A DNA stretch of 21,477 nt from positions 1-21,477 of the forward strand of contig SCUH01000303.1 in NCBI GenBank assembly GCA_004298295.1, in the 5' to 3' direction. The notes under the pieces were generated by a model. It was not told the origin of the DNA and did not search any database. It worked only from the letters and a program-made list of their open reading frames with translations. The stretch comes from Betaproteobacteria bacterium. GTDB taxonomy: Bacteria > Pseudomonadota > Gammaproteobacteria > Burkholderiales > SG8-39. The position numbers and the translations under genes were made by a program. Below, piece after piece: positions 6,729-14,380 of this stretch (the first letter of the stretch is position 1; the number at the start of each line of letters is the position of its first letter).

Positions 6729-8510
6729 ATGGCCGAGTCTTCCTACCCCGACGCGCTTGCGGCCCAGTACCGGCTGCACTGGTACACGCTGGAGCGGGTG
6801 CTCGGCCAGGGCGGCTTCGGCATCACCTACCTCGCGCGCGACACCAACCTCGACCAGCCGGTAGCGATCAAGGAGTACCTGCCGGTGGACGTCGCGACGC
6901 GCCGCGCCGACGCCACGGTGCGCTCGCGCACCGACGAGCAGAACGAGCGCTACCGCTGGGGGCTGGAGCGCTTCATCCGCGAGGCGCGCACGCTGGCGCG
7001 GTTCGATCACCCGAACATCGTGCGCGTGCACTCCGTGTTCGAGTTCAACAACACCGCCTACATGGTGATGCGCTTCGAGGAAGGCGAGAACTTCGCCGCG
7101 CTGCTCGAGCGCCGCCGCACGCTGCCCGAAGCCGATCTGATGCGCATCCTGCTGCCGATCATCGACGGCCTGGAACTGGTGCACAACGCCGGCTTCATCC
7201 ACCGCGACATCAAGCCGGACAACATCCACATCCGCGTCGACGGCACGCCGGTGCTGCTCGATTTCGGCTCGGCGCGGCTCGCGCTCGGCCACGCGCGCAC
7301 CGTGACCATCCTCGTCGCGCCCGGTTATGCGCCGTTCGAGCAGTACTACAGCAGCGGCGAAAACCAGGGACCCTGGACCGACATCTACGGGCTGGGCGCA
7401 ACCTGCTACCGCGCCATTTCCGGGATCGCGCCGATGGACGCGATCGCGCGCTCGAAGGGCATCCTCGGCAGCACGCGCGAGATCCTCGTCCCGGCGAGTG
7501 CCATCGGCAGCGGCCGCTATTCCGCAGGCCTGCTGAAGGCGATCGACCACGCGCTCGAATTTTCCGAGAAGGACCGGCCGCAGACGCTGACGCAATGGCG
7601 CGAGGAGCTGCGCGGCACGGTTGCGGCCGCGGCCGCCGACGCGCCGCCCGCGCGCGCCACGGCACCGGCCGCGAGCGCCGCGAAGGTGGACCGTTGGTCG
7701 GGTGCGCGCGGGCCGGTCATCGGAGCGGCGATCGGCGCCGTCGTTGCGCTCATCGCGGTCGCGCTCTGGCTGCGACCGGGCAATGATCAGCAGCAGCTGC
7801 GCGAGGCACTGGTGCGCTCGGAAGCCGATCGCCAGCGCCTCGAGAAGGCTGCGCAGCAGAAGGCGCAACTGGAGCGCAGGGCACGCGAAGCGCAACGGCA
7901 GGAAGAGCAGAAAATTCAGGAAGCAGCGGCACGAGAGCGCGAGGAGTCGGCGGCGCGCGAGGCGCAAACCAGGCGGGCGCAGGAGGCGGCGCAGAAGCGG
8001 CGCGAGGACGCTGTGCGCGTCGCGCGCGCGAAGCCGGCGCCGGAACCCACCCCCAGGCCGGTGGCGCTTCGCGCCCGCACGGAAGCAGCCCCTGCGACGC
8101 CCCAGGGCGCGCCGACGGTATCTCCGGCAAAGGTCGACACGGTGCGCCCGGAAGCGGCACCGGTGAAGCCGGCCGCCGTCGAACCTGCGCCGGCCGCAGC
8201 GCCGGCGCAGGAACCTGTGCAGAGCGCGGCCAGGCCGTCCGAGAAACCCGCCGAGAAAAGCGCGACCGACGATCGCGCCCGCGCGCTGCAGGGAGACCCG
8301 GCGGCGCAGCTCAAGCTCGGCGAGATGTACGAAAACGGGCGCGGCGTGCCGCAGAACAATTTCCAGGCCTACTACTGGTACAGCGCCGCCGTGCGCGGCG
8401 GCAACACCGGCGCCCGGGTCAAGAAGGAGCAGATGGCGGCGCGCCTGCAGCCCGCCGAGATCCAGCAGGCGGAAAAGCTCGTCGAGCGGCTCGCGCGCCC
8501 CGCCAGGTAG
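6729..8510 (+). CDS. Membrane-anchored Ser/Thr protein kinase with Sel1 repeat
   Basis: A 593-residue protein. The N-terminal kinase domain (about 15-290) has the Gly-loop GQGGFG (26-31), VAIK with Lys48, catalytic HRDIKPDN (158-165), DFG (178-180) and APGYAPFEQY (197-206), the form usual in bacterial Hanks-type kinases. Thr191 and Thr193 lie in the activation segment. One membrane helix spans about 328-348, so the kinase is cytosolic and the C-terminal half is probably periplasmic. That half holds an Arg/Glu/Gln-rich predicted coiled coil (about 353-440), an Ala/Pro-rich linker and a Sel1-like repeat (LGEMYENGRGVPQN, about 530-545). It is followed 18 bp later by a lipoprotein gene, probably co-transcribed. 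The kinase call is firm; its substrate is unknown, and the nearby STAND regulator is a candidate only by position. Confidence 0.92.
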   Translation: MAESSYPDALAAQYRLHWYTLERVLGQGGFGITYLARDTNLDQPVAIKEYLPVDVATRRADATVRSRTDEQNERYRWGLERFIREARTLARFDHPNIVRVHSVFEFNNTAYMVMRFEEGENFAALLERRRTLPEADLMRILLPIIDGLELVHNAGFIHRDIKPDNIHIRVDGTPVLLDFGSARLALGHARTVTILVAPGYAPFEQYYSSGENQGPWTDIYGLGATCYRAISGIAPMDAIARSKGILGSTREILVPASAIGSGRYSAGLLKAIDHALEFSEKDRPQTLTQWREELRGTVAAAAADAPPARATAPAASAAKVDRWSGARGPVIGAAIGAVVALIAVALWLRPGNDQQQLREALVRSEADRQRLEKAAQQKAQLERRAREAQRQEEQKIQEAAAREREESAAREAQTRRAQEAAQKRREDAVRVARAKPAPEPTPRPVALRARTEAAPATPQGAPTVSPAKVDTVRPEAAPVKPAAVEPAPAAAPAQEPVQSAARPSEKPAEKSATDDRARALQGDPAAQLKLGEMYENGRGVPQNNFQAYYWYSAAVRGGNTGARVKKEQMAARLQPAEIQQAEKLVERLARPAR

Positions 8511-8528
8511 CGGGATTAGAATCGCGCC

Positions 8529-9137
8529 ATGCGCTTACCGGGGGGAAACCGCAGGGCGTGGCTGTGCGCGGCGCTGGCGCTCGCCGCCATGGGCTGCGTC
8601 ACTCAGGAAGAGAAGCGCGACGCCACGGTCGCCGTCAACCGCGCCTTCCAGGTCGAGTACGAACGCATCCTCGCCGAGCGGGGCGTGCGCAGCTACAAGG
8701 TGAAGAAGACCGAGGCCTTCGTCGCGCTGCACGCCGCGCTCAGCCGGCTCGGCATGCGCGTCGAGAGCCAGGAACCCGAGGTCGGTTACCTCAACGTCTA
8801 TGCGCCGGCGCCGACGCCGCTCGACGCCCGGGAGTGGCGCCAGGCGGCCGAATCGGACCTGCCGAAAATACGCGCCATCGCGCGCCCGCACATCGGCATG
8901 GCAGCCGAGTTCATCAGCTTCGAGCCCGAAGGTCTGCTCGTCGTGATCAACGCCACGGCCGTCGACGTTGCGGCGGGCACCGAAGTCTCGCTCACCATGC
9001 GCATGCGCGAGGTGGCGCCGCCGAAATCCGGCATGCCGCGCCGCGAATATCCGCCGCCGACGGCCGTGCGCCTGGGCCTGGACAAGATCTGGGCGCAGTT
9101 CGAGCAGGAACTGCGCGCCGCGCGCAGGATTCCCTAG
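8529..9137 (+). CDS. Predicted lipoprotein downstream of the kinase
   Basis: A 202-residue protein with a signal sequence and lipobox AAMGC, giving Cys23 as the lipidation site. The mature part is mixed alpha/beta in appearance: VRSYKVKKTEAFVALHAAL is followed by GMRVESQEPEVGYLNVYAP, and there are no further Cys. I recognise no named family. The start is 18 bp after the kinase stop. No Shine-Dalgarno sequence is visible; TAGAAT at 8517-8522 resembles a -10 box without a clear -35. Its stop shares a CTAG palindrome with the stop of the convergent regulator gene. The context suggests it acts with the kinase at the envelope, possibly as a sensor partner of the kinase's exported half; that is inference. 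Confidence 0.78.
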   Translation: MRLPGGNRRAWLCAALALAAMGCVTQEEKRDATVAVNRAFQVEYERILAERGVRSYKVKKTEAFVALHAALSRLGMRVESQEPEVGYLNVYAPAPTPLDAREWRQAAESDLPKIRAIARPHIGMAAEFISFEPEGLLVVINATAVDVAAGTEVSLTMRMREVAPPKSGMPRREYPPPTAVRLGLDKIWAQFEQELRAARRIP

Positions 9138-12100
9138 CCCGCGCCGCCCTGGCGCGTCGCCGGCGCGTCCAGCCCCGCCAGCACCGCCTGCGTTTCGGGC
9201 GACGGCATCACCTTCAGCTTCGCCGAGAAGATCGTGCGCAGGCGCTCGTAGGTGGCGCGCGCCTCGATCGCATCGCCGGCGCGCTGGTAGCACAGCATGA
9301 GATTGCGATACGGCGCCTCGAACAGATGGTCGGCGTCGATGCAACGCAGGTAGCACTCGGCGGCGAGCGCCGGCTGCCCCGCAGCCTCCCAGCGCCGCGC
9401 CACGCGTGCCAGGCAGCGCAGCAACCGCGCGCGAACCTGCTCGCGGCAGGCGATGAAGCCCGGCTGCTCGGATTCATCCGGCAGGAACGGGCCGCGATAC
9501 AGCCCCAGCGCTTCGTCACTCAGCGCGCGCACCGCCGCGTCGGTCGCGGTGCCGCCCGGCGCGCGCAGGGCTTCGTCGATCGCCGCGATCACCGCCTCGA
9601 GCGCCCAGGTGTCGACCCAGACGAGCGCCGGGTTGAGGCTCAGGCGCGCGTCGCGCAGCACCAGCGCCTCGTCGTCGCCGAGCAGCCGCCGCAGCCGGTG
9701 CAGCGTCGCGGTGAACGACTTGTGCGCGTAGTCGGCCTCTACATGCGGCCAGAGCGCGTCGGCGAGCTGGTCGGCGCGCACGTTCTGCCCGCCGAGCGCC
9801 ACCAGCAGCTTGAGCAGTTCCAGCGGCCGGCCGGGGCCCTTGCCGCCGAATTCCACCGGGCCCGCCTCGCGCAACAGCTCGAAGCGGCCGAGGGCGCTGA
9901 TGCGCAGCGGCCAGGGCCAATCCGGTACGCGCAGCGGCGCCGCGCGCGGCACCAGCCGCCGCGCGCGCACCAGCGCGCGCGCGTATTCCGGTTCGACGCC
10001 ATGGCGCAGGGCGAGCGCGCACAGTTCCGCGCACTCGCGCGCCCGCCACCAGGGCGCGTGCTGAAAGCCGTGCTCGCGTCCGAGACCGAACGCCGACTTC
10101 GCCGCGGCCAGCGCGCCCGCTTCATCCCTCGATTGCAGCGCGGCGTCCGCCGCCGCGAGCTGCGCCGCGAACTCGAGCCACGGGCTGCGCAAGCGCTCGG
10201 CGAGTGCCTGCGCGCTGCGCAAATGCGCCTCGGCTCCGCGCCGCTCGCCCGCGTCCGCCAAGGTACGCGCGAGCGCGGCGCGCGCCAGGCACTCGAGCCA
10301 CGGCACTCCGGTTTCCGCCGCCAGCCCGAGCGCCGTGCGCGCCTCACGCTGCGCCGCGGCGGCGTCGCCGTCAAGCGCCGCCAGCCAGCCGCGCAGGTAG
10401 TGAATGCCGGCGCGATCGCCGCGGCGCAGGCGAGCGCCCTCGGCCTCGAGCCGCTGCAGCTCGCCGCGCGCGCCGTCGCGATCGAGCGCCGCGAGCGCCG
10501 CCGCGGCGGCGAGCAGGCGCAGCCATTCGTCGCAGCGGTGCAGGCCCTCGGCATCGGCCTGCGCGAGCCCTTCGCGCGCCGCGGCCAGCGCCGCCGCCGG
10601 CGCGCCGCTCGCCAGCAGTTGCCAGCCGGCGGCGAGTCGCGCCGCAATGGCGGTCTGCGCCGGCAGCGCGCGGGCGTGCGCCAGCAGCCGATCGAACTCG
10701 CTGCCCGCCTTGCCGAAGTCGCCGCGTAACAGCGCGTCGAGCGCCAGCAGCAGCGCGATCTCGGCGGCTGCAGGCGCACTTTCCGCCTGCGCCTTGCGCA
10801 GACGCTCGAGCCAGGCGGCGAAATCCGCGTGACCCGGGTCGCGCCACAGCAGCCCCTTGATCAGCGTAGCGACGGCGCGTGCGGGCAGGACGCCGTGCGT
10901 GTCCTGCAACAGGCGCCTCACGGTCGCAATCCACGGGTCGACCGACGCCAGGTCGTCGAATTCGGCCAGCGCCGCCTCGATCGCACCGCAGCCGCTGCGC
11001 AGCATCCCCGCGAGATCGCCCGCGCGCAGAAATCCCTCGAAGGCCTGCTCGAACGACCGCCGCGCCGAGCGCGGGCTGGCGTGCGCGCGGCAATCGGCGT
11101 ACGCGCAGAGCAGCCGCGGGTCCGCTTCCCTCACCGCCTGCGGCAGGAGATCGAGCCACGCCGCCAGCGTATCGCTGCGCCCCTGCGCGAGCATCGCTTC
11201 CGCTTCCTGTGCCGCGATGTGCGCCACGGCCGGCCAATCGCGCGCCTCGACCAGCAGCGAGATCGCGGCATCGGCCTGGCCGGCGCCGCGCAGCAGCGCC
11301 GCGGCGCGTTGCAGCTGCCCGGCGCCCAGCGCCTCCGGCAGGTCCTGCGCCGCGCGGCCTCGCAGGAAGTCGCGCAGCAGCGGGTGCAGCTGGTAGCTGC
11401 GACCCTCTTCGGATTGCACTTCGCTCACGAAATAGTTGTTGAGCGCGAGGTTGAGCAGCATGCGAGCCGCCTTGGGCTCGCCCGAAAGGCGCTGGGCGAT
11501 GTCGGCGCTCATGCGCGGCAGGCAGGCGATGCGCAGCAGGAACTCCCGCGTCTTGGGTTCGAAGCGCTCGAAGATTTCCCCCGCCAGGTAGTCGAACACC
11601 ACCTGCGGGGTGGCGCCGCCCGGAAGATCCGCGAGGCGGCCGGAGAGTTTGCTGTGCTCGAGCATGAGGACCAGTCCCGCGGCCCAGCCTTGCGTGCGCT
11701 CGCGCAGCCCCGCCACGGCCTCTGCAGCGAGCGGCTGGCCGCGCAGTTTCGCGATCGCAGCCAGTTCGTCGGCATCGAGGCGCAGGTCCTCCCAGCCGAG
11801 GCAGACCATCTCGCCGGTGACCCGAAGGCGCGCGCAGGAAGCCGGCGCATCGCTGCGGCTGGTGACGATCACGCTGCAGTGCCTGGGTACCTGGCTGAAG
11901 GCCGCCTCGAGAACCGCGTGCAGCGCGCCCTCCGGCGACACCGCGTGCAGGTTGTCGAACACGAGCGCAAACGGCGCCGAGGCGCAGGCGAACAGCTGCC
12001 GGAAGAACCTGCGCGCAAAGGAAGCGGCGTCGGCGCCGATCTGCGGCGAGTAGGCCGGAAGATCCCTGGCGCGACCGGCATCGAGCTTGCGCGCCGCATG

Positions 12101-12394
12101 CGCGAGGTAGTGGAACAGCGTCGCCGCGTCGGCGTCGTCGGGGTCGACCTGGTACCACAGGCAGCGGTAGCCGCGCGCCGCGACGTAGCTTGCGGCGAGC
12201 GTCGTCTTGCCGCAGCCGGGCGGTCCCGAGATCCACATCACCGTGCGGCCCGGCGTGCCCTCGAGCCGCGCGAACAGGCGCTCGCGCGGCGCGATCGCGC
12301 TGATCGCGGGCCGGGTGGTCTTCGCGAACGCTACGCTGCGATCGGATGCCGCGGGCTGCAAGCTGACGACCCCATCAAGGCTCCCCTGCAGCAC
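9134..12394 (-). CDS. MalT-like STAND ATPase with C-terminal winged-helix/BTAD (SARP-type) regulator domain
   Basis: A 1086-residue protein. The N-terminal nucleotide-binding domain has Walker A GPPGCGKTT (57-65) and a Walker B-like FALVFDNLH (142-150), as in MalT/LuxR-family STAND regulators. A long Ala/Leu/Arg-rich helical region follows (about 330-820), consistent with TPR-like superhelical repeats for ligand sensing. Instead of the usual C-terminal LuxR helix-turn-helix, it ends in an OmpR-like winged helix (about 830-925, with SFTATLHRLRRLLG) and a bacterial transcriptional activation domain (about 930-1080). The start is GTG at 12394; no clear Shine-Dalgarno sequence is visible and TTG codons slightly downstream are alternatives. 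It lies 30 bp behind lipoprotein 2 and is probably in its operon. Its DNA-binding class fits the 11-bp repeats upstream of both lipoprotein genes. Confidence 0.87.
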   Translation of the reverse strand: MLQGSLDGVVSLQPAASDRSVAFAKTTRPAISAIAPRERLFARLEGTPGRTVMWISGPPGCGKTTLAASYVAARGYRCLWYQVDPDDADAATLFHYLAHAARKLDAGRARDLPAYSPQIGADAASFARRFFRQLFACASAPFALVFDNLHAVSPEGALHAVLEAAFSQVPRHCSVIVTSRSDAPASCARLRVTGEMVCLGWEDLRLDADELAAIAKLRGQPLAAEAVAGLRERTQGWAAGLVLMLEHSKLSGRLADLPGGATPQVVFDYLAGEIFERFEPKTREFLLRIACLPRMSADIAQRLSGEPKAARMLLNLALNNYFVSEVQSEEGRSYQLHPLLRDFLRGRAAQDLPEALGAGQLQRAAALLRGAGQADAAISLLVEARDWPAVAHIAAQEAEAMLAQGRSDTLAAWLDLLPQAVREADPRLLCAYADCRAHASPRSARRSFEQAFEGFLRAGDLAGMLRSGCGAIEAALAEFDDLASVDPWIATVRRLLQDTHGVLPARAVATLIKGLLWRDPGHADFAAWLERLRKAQAESAPAAAEIALLLALDALLRGDFGKAGSEFDRLLAHARALPAQTAIAARLAAGWQLLASGAPAAALAAAREGLAQADAEGLHRCDEWLRLLAAAAALAALDRDGARGELQRLEAEGARLRRGDRAGIHYLRGWLAALDGDAAAAQREARTALGLAAETGVPWLECLARAALARTLADAGERRGAEAHLRSAQALAERLRSPWLEFAAQLAAADAALQSRDEAGALAAAKSAFGLGREHGFQHAPWWRARECAELCALALRHGVEPEYARALVRARRLVPRAAPLRVPDWPWPLRISALGRFELLREAGPVEFGGKGPGRPLELLKLLVALGGQNVRADQLADALWPHVEADYAHKSFTATLHRLRRLLGDDEALVLRDARLSLNPALVWVDTWALEAVIAAIDEALRAPGGTATDAAVRALSDEALGLYRGPFLPDESEQPGFIACREQVRARLLRCLARVARRWEAAGQPALAAECYLRCIDADHLFEAPYRNLMLCYQRAGDAIEARATYERLRTIFSAKLKVMPSPETQAVLAGLDAPATRQGGAG

Positions 12395-12424
12395 AGTTTA
12401 GACGAGCCGCGCGCTGGCAGCCGC

Positions 12425-12904
12425 TCAACTTCCCACGTGCACCTGATAGCGCGCGCCGTCCGAGAACGTGCAGGTGCCGGCGCCCTGGCGCGGGTTGTTC
12501 ATCTGGTACTCGCAGCTCATGAAGGCCCCGCTCTGGCCGTAGGCGCTCGCTACACCGCGGCGCGCGTCGCCGTCGACCCGGGTCGCCTCGCCGACGAGCA
12601 TCTCGCCCTTGTAGCTGAGCTGAAAGCGCCCCTTGCCGGTCATCATGTTGGTCACGGTTCCGGTGACCACGCCGGTCAGAGTGGCGATGTCGTTGGCCGG
12701 ATAGAGGCGCGCCTGCAGCGTCGCCGGGAATTGCGAGGCCGCCGGGGCGCCCGGTTGCGGCACCGCGGCCGGAACGGGCGCGGGCACCACGCCCGGCGGG
12801 TAGACGTACAGTTGGCCGTCGGGACCCACGGGGACGGCCACGCAGCCTGAAAGCAGAGCCACCGAGACCGCGGCGGCGAGGGTGAGGGTTTGCAGCGATT
12901 TCAT
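12425..12904 (-). CDS. Small outer-membrane-type lipoprotein, paralogue 2
   Basis: A 159-residue lipoprotein with lipobox LSGC (Cys21), a Pro/Ala/Val-rich linker (about 30-60) and the conserved C-terminal domain shared with the lipoprotein at 6108-6578, including TGTVTNMMTGKGRFQL, GEATRVDGD, CEYQMN and QVHVGS. ATG at 12904 is preferred over an upstream ATG at 12964, because it has GGAGGAAG at the right spacing and gives a clean signal peptide; the longer form would put 20 hydrophilic residues before it. The regulator gene starts 30 bp after its stop. The upstream region carries the 11-bp-periodic operator. Function unknown. Duplication followed by retention of both operator and promoter suggests the copies are expressed under one signal. 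Confidence 0.82.
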   Translation of the reverse strand: MKSLQTLTLAAAVSVALLSGCVAVPVGPDGQLYVYPPGVVPAPVPAAVPQPGAPAASQFPATLQARLYPANDIATLTGVVTGTVTNMMTGKGRFQLSYKGEMLVGEATRVDGDARRGVASAYGQSGAFMSCEYQMNNPRQGAGTCTFSDGARYQVHVGS

Positions 12905-12951
12905 GACTTCCTCCGGTCGGGTTGCAGGCTTTTCGCTTCGCCTGTGGACCC

Positions 12952-12957
12952 ATGATC
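12952..12957 (-). promoter_or_regulatory. Putative -10 element of lipoprotein 2
   Basis: GATCAT on the minus strand, 47 nt before the ATG, flanked by CC and GGG as at the paralogous promoter. The place where a -35 would sit, with a 17-bp spacer, falls at the proximal operator heptamer and has no -35-like sequence. This is what is expected when an activator substitutes for the -35 contact. Support comes from the match with 6623-6628. Confidence 0.45.
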
Positions 12958-12966
12958 GGGGCAAGC

Positions 12967-13006
12967 CGCTGATCGCCGGGTTACCGCTGGGTTACGGATG
13001 GCTTAC
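12967..13006 (-). promoter_or_regulatory. 11-bp-periodic direct-repeat operator upstream of lipoprotein 2
   Basis: On the minus strand: GTAAGCC (13006-13000), GTAACCC (12995-12989), GTAACCC (12984-12978) and a weaker ATCAGCG (12973-12967), each separated by 4 bp. The distal pair with its ATCC spacer is almost the same as at 6660-6677. Each unit is spaced by one helical turn, the pattern bound by SARP/PhoB-type winged-helix proteins. It controls lipoprotein 2 and probably the BTAD regulator gene behind it, so autoregulation is likely. Confidence 0.7.
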
Positions 13007-13065
13007 GGGGGTTGGTCCGCCGCGTGCCGCTCTCGGAGTGGCGCACGCGCAGCATCGCGGCGGCT

Positions 13066-13665
13066 TCAGGTGCCAGCGGGACGCCAATGCGTCCGCTGCA
13101 GACGATAGAGGCAATGCAAGCGCAGCGGATGGCCCTCGGGAACGCCGGGGTGCTCGAAGTCCTCGTGCGCGTCGCGCATGCCGATGCGCTCCATCACGGC
13201 GCGGGACCTGAGATTCCGGATCGAGGTGAACGAAACGATTTCGCTCAGTCCGAGCCGCTCGAACCCAACGCGCAGCGCGCCGCACGCCGCCTCGGTGGCA
13301 TAGCCTCTGCCCCAATGCGCTCGCGCCAGGCGCCAGCCGATCTCCACGCAAGGCGAGAAAGGGAGCACGCGGCGTGGAACCGAGAGGCCGACGAAACCGA
13401 TGAAATCCCGAGTTTCGCGGACCTCGGCGGCCCAGTTGCTCCAGCCTCGCGACGCGAAATCGGATTGCCAGGCGTCGATGCTCGCGTCGCTGGCCGCGCG
13501 GCCGATCGGCGCCGGAAAGAATTCCATCACCGCGGCATCGGCGTTCAGCGCCGCAAACGGTTCGCGATCCGACTCGCGCCATTGCCGCAGCCGCAGGCGC
13601 GGCGTTTCGAACTCGATGATCGCGCTCGCCGGCGCGACGGCGCGCTCAGGTGTCCCAGTGTTCAC
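13066..13665 (-). CDS. GNAT-family (RimJ/RimL-like) N-acetyltransferase
   Basis: A 199-residue protein resembling the RimJ/RimL branch of GNAT acetyltransferases, which transfer acetyl from acetyl-CoA to amines. Features are TPRLRLRQWRESD (about 21-33) at strand 1, VEIGWRLARAHWGRGYATEA covering strand 4 and the acetyl-CoA pyrophosphate loop (RAHWGRGYA), and NLRSRAVMERIGM typical of motif B. The start is GTG at 13665, which overlaps the end of the upstream GST-like gene by 20 bp and has no clear Shine-Dalgarno sequence, so translational coupling is likely. The substrate is not predictable: ribosomal-protein, antibiotic and metabolite acetylation all occur in this branch. The 160 bp downstream to lipoprotein 2 hold that gene's operator. 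Confidence 0.85.
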   Translation of the reverse strand: MNTGTPERAVAPASAIIEFETPRLRLRQWRESDREPFAALNADAAVMEFFPAPIGRAASDASIDAWQSDFASRGWSNWAAEVRETRDFIGFVGLSVPRRVLPFSPCVEIGWRLARAHWGRGYATEAACGALRVGFERLGLSEIVSFTSIRNLRSRAVMERIGMRDAHEDFEHPGVPEGHPLRLHCLYRLQRTHWRPAGT

Positions 13666-14275
13666 GAAACACCGGGGCGACCAGTTCCTGCGCTTCGATG
13701 AGCTTCAGCGTCTTGAGAAAACGCGGCCGATGCTCGGCCAGGTATGCGCGCGTGCCCGACCACTTGGAAACGACCGCGGCCAGATAGTCGAGCGCGCCCG
13801 GCACGGCGCCCGACAGGTACGGTTGCGCCGCAAAAGTATCGGCGAAGATCTCCCAGTTGCGGTGCAGCCGGCGCCGCGTTCCCTGGCGAACCCGTTCCTG
13901 CGCGGGTCTGGTGCTGGCCGTGGTCCAGCGTGCGGGGTAGTCGATGATGCTGATGGCGGCGTAGCAGTTGGCGGCGATGAACACCAGGCCGCGGATCGCC
14001 TGCGCCCTGGCACTGGGCTTCGCCGGCAGCAGCTTGCCGTCGGGATGTGCCAGTCCGAGGTGAATCAGGATTGCCGCGCTCTCGGAGAGCACGGTGCCGT
14101 CCGGCAGCACCAGAGTCGGGATCTGGCGCAGCGGGTTCGCCCGAGCCAGTTCTTCGATCGCCGAATCCGGCTCCCAGCTCGACGCGCGCACCAGGCGGTA
14201 CGGCAGATCGCAGGCGCGCAGCGCGACCTCGATCGCGGCGGAGCCGGAACCGCGGGTGCCGTAGAGGGTGTGCAT
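13646..14275 (-). CDS. Glutathione S-transferase-like protein
   Basis: A 209-residue protein with a thioredoxin-like N-terminal domain (LYGTRGSGSAAIEVALRACDLPY, starting at residue 4 and given here only by its key parts GTRGSGS and ALRACDLPY). NPLRQIPTLVLPDGTVLSES contains the cis-Pro and glutathione-gamma-glutamyl contact (ESAAI) of GSTs. The C-terminal half is all-helical. ATG at 14275 puts the first beta strand at the N-terminus, as is usual; upstream starts at 14296 and 14368 are possible but add unrelated residues. The likely catalytic Ser of GST enzymes lies near SGSAA. It probably forms an operon with the overlapping acetyltransferase. The reaction is unknown; many such proteobacterial proteins act in detoxification of electrophiles. 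Confidence 0.8.
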   Translation of the reverse strand: MHTLYGTRGSGSAAIEVALRACDLPYRLVRASSWEPDSAIEELARANPLRQIPTLVLPDGTVLSESAAILIHLGLAHPDGKLLPAKPSARAQAIRGLVFIAANCYAAISIIDYPARWTTASTRPAQERVRQGTRRRLHRNWEIFADTFAAQPYLSGAVPGALDYLAAVVSKWSGTRAYLAEHRPRFLKTLKLIEAQELVAPVFREHWDT

Positions 14276-14380
14276 GCGCCCCGGATTCTCTCCCATTCGC
14301 GTGTTCACGCTATGGCTTTCTAAAGCCGGTTGCGATATGCGTTCAGAACTATCGTTGCCGGCCGCCAAGCCGGCGAAACC

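Noticed and set aside
8517..8522. Separate promoter (TAGAAT) for the lipoprotein behind the kinase
   Set aside because: No -35 at suitable spacing and only an 18-bp gap; co-transcription with the kinase is simpler. Not excluded.
8531..8537. Third operator copy (CGCTTAC) at the start of the lipoprotein gene at 8529
   Set aside because: A single heptamer inside coding sequence with no partner 11 bp away on either side.
12373..12375. ATG start for the STAND regulator near 12375
   Set aside because: Not in the reading frame of the protein; the in-frame start is GTG at 12394.
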